Made by a program: the position numbers and the translations under genes. A DNA stretch of 31,931 bases from Mnemiopsis leidyi (Eukaryota > Ctenophora > Tentaculata > Lobata > Bolinopsidae). The DNA lies in contig JH154806.1 of the NCBI GenBank assembly GCA_000226015.1, forward strand, positions 40,198 through 72,128. The letters run 5' to 3'. Numbering within the stretch: position 1 is the first letter of the stretch; every line of letters begins with the position of its first letter. Below the pieces are notes generated by a model. The model was not told the DNA's origin and did not search any database. It saw only the letters and a program-made list of their open reading frames with translations. Of this stretch, positions 12,201 through 21,482 are shown piece by piece.

Positions 12201-15200
12201 ATTATAGTAATTGAGTACTTGTCACTTCATCCTGGAGACCATACGAGAAACAGTTTTCTTTTGACCATTTCTCCAGAAAGTAAAGGTGTTTTAGGCAATG
12301 ACAGTTAAATTCTTGGCAGTGCACTGTGCAGGTTAATGGGAACACTTATTTAAGCAGTAGCCTTAATGACTGCTTGAGCTAATTTTTCCGTCCTCTTTTT
12401 AAGAATTCGCTGCCAAATTCTTAACTTAAGTACGATTGGCAGTGTTTCCTGACTCTTAATGTGGCAGGGAATTTAGTCCCGTAAGTGAGTGATTGTTCTA
12501 AGTGGCAGTTGTTAAGAGCTCCGGTGTGGTGTTATTTAGATTGACAGTAAAAGTGTTTCACTATTGATTGAATAACGGTTACTAACCTGATGATCTTTTA
12601 GACCCAGCGGTGCTCGAAACTGACTCCAAAACTGACTAGAATAAAGGATTTCTTACAGGATAAACATATCAAATCCTTTATCATTTTGCTTCACAAATAA
12701 TAAATAAATTCATTCAAAAATGAGATATACTTCCCCGTTCTAATATATAAGCATTGTGCAGATAATTGACTTATACAACCTGCTCCTGTCCTGACATAAG
12801 ATCTCTCTCCAATAAGGTTCCCTCACTCTGGATCACCAGCACCGCTAACTCACGGTCAGCGTGGTTTGGTGACGTGGGTCACGTGTCCTGACTGAACTCG
12901 CAGCTCACTGCATGCATTGTATAATGGGTCTTGTTAAACCCTGTGTTAGGATATGCTTGGAGTCCGTGTATGTGTGTAAAAATCTGGGTTTCAGTCCTGG
13001 ATTAGGATAATTCATAGTTTCATACTAGACGTAAATGTAGATGTGACTTGCCTGCCTTGTTTCTATTTGTAGACTAGAATCTCAGTCTTCTGAAAACAGT
13101 CCTGCTCTCTTGTGGCGTTATAGCAGTTTTCTTTATGAGTTCATTCTTTTTTCTCAGATACCTCTAACAGACACACTTGCTTGGTCCTCTACAATGCTCA
13201 TGTGCTCGCTCGACCATCAATACGCACTTTACAGTGTATGCATAAACTTGTAGTAATAGTGCTTCAGAAATTTTACTGAAATAATAGAACGTTCCCTCAG
13301 TAAAACTGCAATACGTCACTGCTTTTGTGAGCGCTGCTCCATTTTAGTGGCCCTCGTGTTCTGGCTACTTCCGGGGGTCGTCATGGCAACCAGACTAACT
13401 CTTCTTAAGCTCTCGAAGGGGGCCTTGCTCTGCAACTACGTATCGTAGTTATGTTGTTTAAAATCAGCCCTTTTGAGTCAGGAATCTGTTTTACTTAAGT
13501 TACCACTTTGATAGTAAATCCTAATCTGACCCTCTGAAATGTACCTCGGGGACTAATGAGCAATTTAAGCTTGTATAACTAATTAATAGGGCACACCAAA
13601 AGTATTGCCTTGCAGTTCGGGCTACTCCTCATTGTTAAGCTGTTACGCTAGATAATTGCTCAGTACATATCCGCTTAGACTCCTGCCTTCCCTCCTCCTT
13701 CTTACAATCCTTCTAACCTTTAACTTTGTGTGCATTTAGTGTAGCTTCTACCCGTTATTTCTGTTGTGACCTCCCAATGATTTTTATCGATAAACTTAAA
13801 GGATGGTGTAGGAGATTTTACCTGTGGGGAGTGCTGTTCTTCATTCGACCTCTTGTCATGTTGGGTTTTGGAGACTCCGAGTTGAGTGTGCTAGGGGATG
13901 TGGTGCAGAGTGTGGTGACCCCACTCAAGGACCGGATAGAGGAGCTGACCGCCAAGATTACTGAGTTGGAGAGGGTCATTGAACAGCAGGGATATGACAG
14001 ACTGGCCGAATCCATAGCTGCATCTCCGGTTCCTTTACTCCTGGCGGTACCAGAGAAAGAGTACTGCGGTCGAAGGGGGTCTTCAGACACAGGGGCTGCG
14101 GGTTCAGATGCGGAGTCTGGGTCAGAGCAGCGAAGACCTAGGAAGAAACTTCCAGTTCCAGGGAAGAAAAGAGGGAGCGGATCGTTGTCTTTAGAAGAGG
14201 GGGAAATCCAGCTGATAAGCAGCAGCACCACTTCGTCAATATCTTTTAGTCCTGAGCCAAAGGGTGGCGAGAGTCAGCTCGTTGCTAAAGATTCCAATGA
14301 TGAGATTAGCGAAACGAAGTCGTGTTTTTCAGAGTTTGACCGGGCGAGTACGATGAGCAGGTCGTACGAATCCCTAGTTGATTCGAGGTACGCTAGTGCA
14401 GAAGATACTAGACTGTCTCCTGACAAAACTAAACCATCAAGTCTGAAACTTCCTCAAAAAAGAACACTCTCTAATTCATCAAGTCCGGTAAAAGAATCAA
14501 ATTTAGACCCACTACAGGAAAACGTTATTCTTCATCTTAAACCGCCTCCTCTTGCAAGAGGGATCTCTGTTGAGGATGAGCTGGACAAAACGCCCGAACC
14601 TTCTTTAAACGTAAGCGTACCAACTCCAGTAGCAACTCCCATACCTTTTATTCCAACTCCAATCCCTTGCTTGGAGATGTCAGAATATCATAGCCTTTAT
14701 GAACAAGAACCTGCAGCGGATTCCGTTGAGAAGGTGAAAACCCCGCTCTCAGACGACATTGAAACTCTTGAACCAAGCCAAAAAGTTTTGTCCGATAACA
14801 ATAAAGCCGAAAAAGTTTTGTCCGATAACAATAAAGCCGAACAACCAATTAAACCTCTCGAAGCTGATAAGTCGAAAGTCCTGCCTCCATTGGTACGAAC
14901 TGCTTCTGTCGAAGAGCTAGTCTCCAAATTTGAACACATCGACCATAACACCCTTAGTAACGAAACAGCGTCAACAAAAAGGTCAATTTTTCAGCAGAGA
15001 CGCAAGACCAAAAGTTCAGAAAAAAGTAGGGACACTGGATTTGTCATGGTTGAGTCAATAAACGATAGTGTAACCGCATCTTCTCTAGAAAAAGTGACAC
15101 AAGTAGATACGGAAGCTTTAACTCCACACACTCTCAGTCCTTGGAACAGCTTGTACCTGAGCGAAGATCCGCGGGATTTCAAGAAATCTACAGATCACAG

Positions 15201-18200
15201 CTCAGATGATCCGCGGGATCTCAAGAAATCTACAGATCACAGCTCAGATTCTGCACCTGATTTTCCTGAACCGGTGATGGTCGTGGATCTCTCATTAGAA
15301 AGACTCGATGAGGACATTGAACCTGAAATGGTAAACATCGACGAGCAGCTCTCTGTGCTCGACAGAACGTCTTCTAATTCACCTCCGAGTCCGACTGTCA
15401 AAACTCCGGAAGTTTTTCCACCGCCAATTTCACCATCACCGAGTGATCTATCCTTGATCCCTCGCTCCCCCGAACTTCACCAAAAAAGCCGTTATGTTGA
15501 TCAATGTGCTAGTTCAGATAATGAGGAAGCTTTGAATCCTGCTCCAATTCGGGCAAGTTCAACTTCACTCAATGAAAGCACCTCCAGCACCAAAAGATCT
15601 CGCAGATTCTCCGTGCAAAAAATCATAAAAAAGTTCGATAGTTCAAGCGATAATGAGAGACCTCGGAGAGAAAAAAGTTCGCCTTCTCCGATCAACCTGT
15701 TGATAAAAAAGATTGTGAGCGGCAAGAAAGCAGCAAAGAAATTCAAACAAAGGCCCGAGTCCTGTCCTCCCATGCCGAGATCACCAAGTAACGACTCTGT
15801 AGGTTCCTCTTATCGGGAGGTGTCCCTCCCAAGTCCTTCATCTATCACAAAATCAAACTCCAAGTTCGATCTACCGAGTCACAAGCCTCCTGCAGGCCTA
15901 GTGAAACGCATGAAGAGACGACTTTCTAGGAGCCAGTCTTTTGAACGTGCGGAGCAGCCTTTGAGTGAAAGTGAAACCGATGTACCTTATGTTAAACCAG
16001 CTAGACCAAAACGGTTTAGTGTGGCCGGTTTTATTTCCAGGATGACTTCTCCCAAGAAAAGGGACTACACCACACTTCTTCATAATCCTGATCAGGAAAC
16101 GATTACTCCTCTTTACACTCCTGTTGAAATACAACCAGTACCAATAACACCACCTAAGAGTCTGTCTCCAGAGGTCGGTAAAGTCGACTACAGTTACGAG
16201 GACTTCGAAATCATCGAGAGTGACCCCGATGATGCTGACACCTTAAATCAAGTTTCTTCCGACAACTGGGCTAACTTCGACAGCGCTTTCAGCAACCAGA
16301 GCATCAGCTTGGAGCGTTTACCTCCCGTCAAGGAGCGAAGTCCGTCAGTTAACTCAGTAGCCTCGTCCAGTCGACCTCCGCCGTCCCCAGCCTCCTTGGC
16401 GAGACATAGGTTATCTCTGACTAAAACTTACGAAACTAGGGTCCCTAGGTATGCACCTGGTGTCATGCCTCCCAGTCCCACTAATACATCGCCACCAGAC
16501 CAGACACCTCTTCCCTCATCCTCCAAGTTGAAACGAATGCACCGATTTGATTACGAGTATATAGATGTCAGATCATCTCGAGAAAATTTAAAGAAATCTC
16601 CATCGGTCGAGAAATTTGTTAGATCATCTCGAGAAAATTTAAAGAAATCTCCATCAGTCGAGAAAATTATCTCCAAATTCGAGAACTACAACCTTGAGGA
16701 ACTTACCCCTCATCTCGCGGTTGAAATGAGCAATAACCATGCCTTTCAAAAAGCCATCTTTGACATAATTGAGGAGGAGGGTTATGCCCTAATAAATCAT
16801 CGTCAGAAAGCAAGAAATGAGTCGACGTTACTTTTTACCAGGGGCGATTCCTTAGAGGATCTTGTTGATAAAGCTAAGTCGTCCACAAATTTGGATCTGG
16901 AATACTTGAGAGACGTAGCGAGGATTCAGCGGTCAGAAAACATCTCCAATTCTGATATGATAGATGGTTTGAAGGCGCTTATCGACGATAACCGTTATCA
17001 AGGACCTAGAAAGCTGTTCTTGTGCAGCTTTATGTGCAACATCGTCAACTCAATCAACCACATGGCTACAATTGAGCCAGTTATTATCAAGAGAGCCTAT
17101 CAATCAACTATCAAAGACTTCAAATCCACAAGTGATGCTATAGAAGCAATCCAAGAACCTCAAAATTTGGCGATCATCACCAGCAGACAAAACAACATAG
17201 TGATGTCTCTCCTGGAATCGCTCATCTCAATAAGCTTCCAGTCCATCTTCGAGCGGGGCAAGGTTGACCGCTACACTAGGGATGTGGTGCACGGCCTACT
17301 CAGAAAAGATTTCTACGACAAGATTCAACATCATCGGAAGGAAAAGTTTCTAGCTTCTGTTCAGATTAGGAATCTTCTAACTCGGTACTTCAAAAACTTT
17401 CTAGCCAAACCTGCTCCTAGGAAGACAAAAGGAAAAACAAGGAATCCGTCCATAAAGATTGCCCAGAGGTCGATCTCGTTTTCAGCCACAGTGGAGGAAG
17501 ATGCACTGAGTACTACCGCTCGTACAGAAGCGCCACCGAAACCCAGCAAAAGCTTCAAAAGAACACGAACCAAAGTTTACCGAGACAAGGCCAAGAAAAT
17601 GGTGGAATTCAAAACGCAGTACATCGTAAAACTCTGCATTTCTAACATGTTTGAATCAATGTCACATCAATACAGGCAGCGGCAGATCAACCGACGGTTT
17701 CATTTTACTGATCTTTGCCAAACTGTCATTTCAAACATTATTACGGAGGATCAGTTTTACGAACTTGTAGGTTGTGTGATCCAGGAACTGATATCCAAAT
17801 ATCTGTACTCGAGAATAGCAATTATCAGGAACTACAGCGAAGACCAGACAGATGTCACATGTCAGCTAGATCGCCCTGCTAAACTTCAAACTTTCTACCG
17901 AGAGAAGTCGAAACGAGGAACGGAGGTGGTGGAGGGATGGTGTTACTCTCCACTCCCGATACCTGAGGAGGAACCGACTCTACTTGAGGACCCTCACCCT
18001 AACCTAGTTTCGCAAGCCACTCTCTGTGCTCCAGAACTTAGCACCTTCACCGATTTCAGCTGTCAGGTCACCCTGACAGACCAGTTCACCTCGGGTGACG
18101 ACACCCGGATCACGTCCCCTTTCTCCGATCACTACAGGGAATACACCACCTCCACCACCCAAATAACCCCTGGAGACTTCGACCCCACCCCTCCAGCTTC

Positions 18201-20634
18201 TCTAACCAGTCTCCTCACTCAGACGGACATTGCGTCCACTCAGACAGATTTACCTCCTACCCCAACCTCCGTAGAGGAGACACGGTTCTCCAGACCAGGT
18301 GTCCAAGAGGAGGTCAGAGGGGTTAAGAGGAGGAGACCGATTATGAGAGTGCTGACGGGCAAGTCCAGGTCTCTTGATAGTGCTCTCGGGGACGACTCTA
18401 TTATTTCGGATACTAATTCTGTAGTCAGCAAAGGTAAATTGCAACAAAAATTTGTATTTAGAACAAATTTCCTCAATTTTTTTTTCAAAAGTTGTCAATT
18501 CAAGCGCGAATTTTATTCCTGGAGCCAAAACAGCCACTCTCTAAATAGTAAACGTGCAAATGATCTATCTAAATTCCAACATGAAGACGAATTGCAGTAA
18601 AACAGGACATTTTGATAGTTCGCTACAGAAAATGAAAGTGGTAACTGTCCGTCTAACGAATCGGGATACGTCCCATTTCTTTAAAAATGATGTCAAGAGG
18701 TTAATTCAAACCATCCAACAACCCTCAATAATTTACCGTCCACCTCTTATTTCTAAAAGTAGGTTCTAGATTTTCAATGAAGACAATTCCTAAAATCTCT
18801 AATGATAAAAAGCCGATTAACATGAAAGCTTATTCAATTTAAAGTTGAAATAGTATTGAGAATGTCTCCTGTTTGTCATATTTCTACTACTGGATACTGA
18901 AGTCTGGATACTGTTAACTGTTACCACTCTGTACCCTATGCTTAAGATGGTTAATGTTGAGAAATTTTGAATTGTGAAAGTCATTGTCCACTACTAGATA
19001 TAACATTTAATCGCCAAGATGTCCAAACTTTCTAAATAACATTGTCAATATTAACTCCATCTTCCCCAGATATTCACATCCACAAGTCCCCCTTCAACTT
19101 AAATGCCAGAACGCCCTTCAACCCATCCAGCGTACTCGCTACTGGCCCTGGACTTATGCATGGAATAGTCGGAAAACTGTCACTGTTCGAGGTAAAACTT
19201 GTGACCTTACAGAGATTATTTAATTAATTATATTTGATTTAATGGTAATCCGTAATATGCCTACCCGCAAAAGTTCGACTTGTCATTTCAACAGCCAGTT
19301 CGACATCTGTATATCTTTACACCAGTCACTGTCGAGCAGCAGGTAACGGACCACTAAACATCACTCTCTCTTAGGTTGACTGTCGAGCAGCAGGTAACGG
19401 ACCACTAAACATCACTCTCTCTTAGGTTGATTGTCGAGCAGCAGGTAACGGACCACTAAACATCACTCTCTCTTAGGTTGACTGTCGAGCAGCAGGTAAC
19501 GGACCACTAAACATCAACGTGGAAGACGACGATCACAACCTAATTCCGGTGAAAGTGTCAGAAACCCAGCCGAACTGTTACGACGTTTCCTTTGTCCCCA
19601 CCACCCCTCTCCCTCACTTTGTCACTGTGAATTACAATGATTTCAATATCAAGGGAAGTCCGTTCAAGGTCAACGTCATGGCTCGACCAGAGAAAGACAT
19701 CAACCTCGGTAAAGGATTTGCTTACCAAGAGTTTTTCTCTTACGTGAAGTTTCAAGGTTCTGCTTTATGTTCCTTTTCGAAACTTGAAAGTATAATGAGC
19801 TAGGACTTGTACTTCGAAAGTCATTTTAATTACGATTCCAAAATCAGTATTTTCCTATTGTCTTCTAAGGTGGGGAAGGAAAGATCAGAGTCTACTACTC
19901 GACCACGACGTCTTCTGAGAAGATAAGACACAACTGTCGCTTTCTCCAGTCTTTGCTTGAGCGTAAGAAGGTGAGTTGACAACCCTCGACCTCAGAAATA
20001 TTGGTAAATGGTTTGTTGAATTAGCAGAACTTGAACCTCTAGGTTAGCTGCCGGTTGTTTCGCGGTTAAACCCGGTTTCAATACCGATATATCCCTCTCA
20101 AATCAACAAAACCTCAGGTACACCTGCGAGAGGACTTTGAGCCGTGGATTCCTATAGACATTGGGATGGACCGCGAGGAAAGGAATAGAATATTCGAGAA
20201 AGCAGGTGTCAGGAAAACTCCAATGCTTTTTATCGACGATCAGTATGTCGGAGACTATGATGATGTAAGTCGACATACAAATTGTTAATTTTGTATTTCA
20301 TCTTTTTCTCGTGTGTATTACATGTTCGAATAATTGTCGTTTAACGTATGATAAGTACAAAGTCCTACATAAGTAGTACATGACAACTTCGACTTGAGTA
20401 ATCCGTATCCATGACGATGAAGTGTTTACCGATGATATTACTCCGTGCTTAAGCATTTCAAAACTAACGATCCACTACCCCACGTTGTAGGTTGTTGAAC
20501 TGGACGAGATAGGGGAACTGGATAGACTGCTGAGCTACTGTGCTCTCAAGTATCGAAACCTCAAGACGGTCGAGGAGGCCAGGAAGGCTGATGAGATCTT
20601 GCGCCGACAGATGGAGGCTGAACTTGAACAGTAG
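6061..20634 (+). CDS. filamin-repeat / SH3BGRL-like fusion protein (multi-exon)
   Basis: Exons with matching phases: 6061-6235 (5' edge uncertain), 6538-6592, 19070-19191, 19477-19708, 19870-19970, 20118-20264, 20491-20634 (TAG). Together with 4019-5112 they give 2070 bp, or 689 aa. Exons 1-2 plus the start of exon 3 form one Ig-like filamin repeat: NEFYVDTTKAGDGDLKITIE, then HYK|VVYPVPKEGDYNVNITWN, then IHIHKSPFNL. The next repeat runs from SSVLATGPGLMHGIVGK through VDCRAAGNGPLNINVE to NIKGSPFKVNVM. The last exons encode an SH3BGRL-type thioredoxin fold: KIRVYYSTTTSS, then a TPML cis-proline segment, then YVGDYDDVVELDE, and a charged helical tail. There is no CxxC, as in SH3BGRL proteins, so redox activity is unlikely. 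No CH actin-binding domain lies in the window. A cytoskeletal or membrane scaffold role is inferred. The domain calls are strong; the 5' structure is not. Confidence 0.8.
6538..6592 (+). CDS. filamin repeat exon B
   Basis: A 55-base exon bounded by CTACAG| and |GTAAGA. It encodes VVYPVPKEGDYNVNITWN and ends in phase 1. It completes the second half of the filamin fold begun in exon A. Its last base pairs with AT of the exon at 19070 to give Asp, continuing into IHIHKSPF exactly as filamin repeats require, which shows that the 12.5-kb gap is an intron for this isoform. Confidence 0.8.
8453..8586. repeat. 22-23-bp minisatellite, six copies
   Basis: Units of GAAACGTCACAATCTTAGAT plus a variable end (AGG or GTGGG) repeat six times. 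The two end variants alternate in the later copies, which suggests expansion of a two-unit (45-bp) block. The word CGTCACAATCTTAG is constant. It lies in the long intron. Confidence 0.9.
9740..9860. repeat. 30-bp minisatellite, four copies
   Basis: A unit CAGTTTACTTGTTGTACATT followed by TAACATAGTA or a close variant starts at about 9741, 9771, 9801 and 9831. The first copy is the most diverged. It is intronic. Confidence 0.9.
11985..12048. repeat. 32-bp tandem duplication
   Basis: TACCTGATTGGGTGAAGTGT plus GCTTGTCGTAGT occurs twice back to back with no mismatch (starts 11985 and 12017), so it is a recent duplication. Confidence 0.9.
13777..18433 (+). CDS. giant exon: disordered scaffold-like protein spliced to the filamin/SH3BGRL exons
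   Basis: An uninterrupted frame of about 4.9 kb (open from 13717 to TAA at 18598). The first ATG is 13777, after an in-frame stop at 13714. The coding part most likely ends at AAAG|GTAAAT (18433, phase 1), fitting the acceptor at 19070 and giving about 1800 aa in all. Residues 10-32 are hydrophobic (FYLWGVLFFIRPLVMLGFG), then about 45-66 form a short coiled coil (DRIEELTAKITELERVIEQQ). Residues about 80-960 are Ser/Pro/Lys-rich and disordered, with many SP/TP and RRxS phosphosite-like motifs. Helical, folded-looking stretches lie at about 965-1215 and 1265-1360. Two TQT motifs sit at about 1481-1492. Three internal tandem duplications keep the frame. Alternatively the exon starts at an acceptor before 13874 as a phase 1-1 cassette. 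I recognise no family. Confidence 0.75.
14781..14840 (+). repeat. in-frame 30-bp duplication in the giant exon
   Basis: AAAAGTTTTGTCCGATAACA plus ATAAAGCCG and one further base is present twice, identically, starting at 14781 and 14811. It encodes KVLSDNNKAE twice and keeps the frame. Confidence 0.95.
15166..15249 (+). repeat. in-frame 42-bp duplication in the giant exon
   Basis: A 14-codon unit (DPRDFKKSTDHSSD, then DPRDLKKSTDHSSD) starts at 15166 and 15208. The two copies differ by a single base in the fifth codon. Confidence 0.95.
16570..16671 (+). repeat. in-frame 51-bp duplication in the giant exon
   Basis: A 17-codon unit (RSSRENLKKSPSVEKFV, then RSSRENLKKSPSVEKII) starts at 16570 and 16621. 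The first 14 codons differ by one silent base and the last two codons have diverged. Confidence 0.95.
18434..19069 (+). other. intron between the giant exon and the filamin exon
   Basis: It begins GTAAAT and ends CTTCCCCAG. The open frame of the giant exon runs on to 18600, but its last 55 codons are Phe/Asn/Lys-rich and AT-rich like intron sequence. Retention would give a truncated protein without filamin or SH3BGRL domains. Confidence 0.6.
19070..19191 (+). CDS. filamin exon C
   Basis: Encodes IHIHKSPFNLNA (end of one filamin repeat) and SSVLATGPGLMHGIVGK (start of the next). The acceptor is CCCCAG| in phase 1 and the donor GAG|GTAAAA in phase 0. It accepts either exon B or the giant exon in frame. 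Confidence 0.85.
19328..19512 (+). repeat. 51-bp tandem repeat duplicating a splice acceptor
   Basis: Four units start at 19328, 19379, 19430 and 19481. Each contains CTGTCGAGCAGCAGGTAACG plus GACCACTAAACATCA, and the first three then carry CTCTCTCTTAGGTTGA, a pyrimidine tract with acceptor AG. The last unit diverges after ACATCA into the true exon. Every upstream acceptor leads into an in-frame TAG supplied by the next unit's acceptor, so only the AG at 19475-19476 gives an open product. Confidence 0.95.
19477..19708 (+). CDS. filamin exon D
   Basis: Encodes VDCRAAGNGPLNINVEDDDH through DFNIKGSPFKVNVM and PEKDINL, the body and last strand of the second filamin repeat plus a linker. The acceptor is CTCTTAG|, the last of four copies. 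The donor is CTCG|GTAAAG, phase 1. Confidence 0.85.
19870..19970 (+). CDS. SH3BGRL-like exon E
   Basis: Encodes GEGKIRVYYSTTTSSEKIRH through QSLLERKK, the first strand and helix of the thioredoxin fold. It enters in phase 1 and ends AAG|GTGAGT, phase 0. The position of the glutaredoxin CxxC is occupied by STTTSS. Confidence 0.85.
20118..20264 (+). CDS. SH3BGRL-like exon F
   Basis: Exactly 49 codons with phase 0 at both ends, flanked by CTCAG| and |GTAAGT. It encodes the EDFEPWIPIDIG strand, the helix MDREERNRIFEKAG and the cis-proline motif TPMLFIDDQYVGDYDD, which is the best match to the SH3BGRL signature. Confidence 0.88.
20491..20634 (+). CDS. SH3BGRL-like terminal exon G
   Basis: Encodes VVELDEIGELDRLLSYCALK, the last helix of the fold, then a charged tail ending EILRRQMEAELEQ and TAG at 20632-20634. 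The acceptor is TTGTAG|, phase 0. A possible ATTAAA signal lies at 21051. Confidence 0.88.
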   Translation, partial: VVELDEIGELDRLLSYCALKYRNLKTVEEARKADEILRRQMEAELEQ

Positions 20635-20635
20635 G

Positions 20636-20790
20636 GGAACAAGTACATACAATGTAGTGTACAAGTATAGGCGATGCAGTGTACTAGTACAAGTACATGT
20701 TATGTTGTGTACATTGTACTGTGTACAAAAGTATGTTGAACAAGTACAATTTTGTACAAGTGCACTGTGTACCATGCAGTTTTCCGATCT
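20636..20790. repeat. GTAC-rich stretch in the presumptive 3'UTR
   Basis: About a dozen GTAC tetranucleotides occur in 155 bases, in words such as GTACAAGTAC and TGTACATTGTACTGTGTAC. Because GTAC is self-complementary, the RNA could fold in several alternative hairpins. It starts two bases after the stop codon of the filamin-SH3BGRL gene. Confidence 0.7.
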
Positions 20791-21470
20791 CTCTTTCAAT
20801 GATAAAACGGGCGGTTTCTTTAAATATGTATACATATTTGATATATACTTTTAGGTCACATGAACTTTTGATGTCATTTCGCAGCTGGTTACAATTTCTT
20901 AGCGGATTGTGCTGGATGTTTGACATTGTTTTTGAAGTATTCCTTGCTTTTCAATTTCGTCGTGACCAAAATTATCGGGATAATGAGCATAAATCCGCGT
21001 TGACACTCTAATTCATTGACCGTTTCTTTAGGTTTGATATTTTTAAACAAATTAAAATTGAATGGATATTGAATATGTTTGATGTTGCTTTGTTGTGAGT
21101 GAATTTATTTTTCTACCCTGTGTACTTAGTGCCTAAAAATATATTAAGATGATACTTAACTATGCTATGGTGGATATTTTGTATAAACATGCTAAAGATT
21201 AATTTTACTTTTTTCTAACCCACATTTTACTTTAACTTTAAGATCACATTAAGAAGTAGCATCATTTGACAATTGAATTTTCAATATATAAATATTGATA
21301 GTATGTTAATAATACGATTTATTGGACTTAGTTTTACCAGTTTTACCTCAATAGATTGCGCGTTTCATTTGTGAAATGTAATTCAATTGTGATCTAGCAT
21401 ATTGTTAATCGTTATTCTTATTTCTTGCCTTGACTACTCAGACGAGAATATATCCATCTTGAACTGCGAG
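20791..21470. other. AT-rich spacer
   Basis: No gene-like content is seen. A possible polyadenylation hexamer ATTAAA is at 21051-21056. Confidence 0.5.
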
Positions 21471-21482
21471 AGTCGGGTTTGT

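Larger units (their letters stand above)
6593..13776 (+). other. long intron, minisatellites only
   Basis: About 7.2 kb without a supportable exon. An open frame on the - strand at 7646-7915 (ending KDLSSKWVDEVLGSRPQVSH) is unrecognised. A + frame at 11098-11343 and several overlapping frames at 11295-11773 lack protein-like continuity. Minisatellites at 8453, 9740 and 11985 are listed separately, and a 13-bp unit (CTCTGTTTTTAAT) is repeated near 11368-11405. Confidence 0.5.

Noticed and set aside
18554-18769. short frame after the giant exon
   Set aside because: AT-rich intron composition (Lys/Ile/Asn/Ser-rich), with no splice context and no recognised motif.
19378-19475. tandem copies as a series of microexons (CTTAG|..CAGCAG|GTAACG)
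   Set aside because: Each would be 19 nt, which breaks the frame, and exon D must begin at 19477 to read the filamin repeat. Kept only as decoy sites.
20040-20100. second tRNA B-box-like word (GGTTTCAATACC)
   Set aside because: It lies in a short intron between SH3BGRL exons, and no acceptor or anticodon stems can be drawn.
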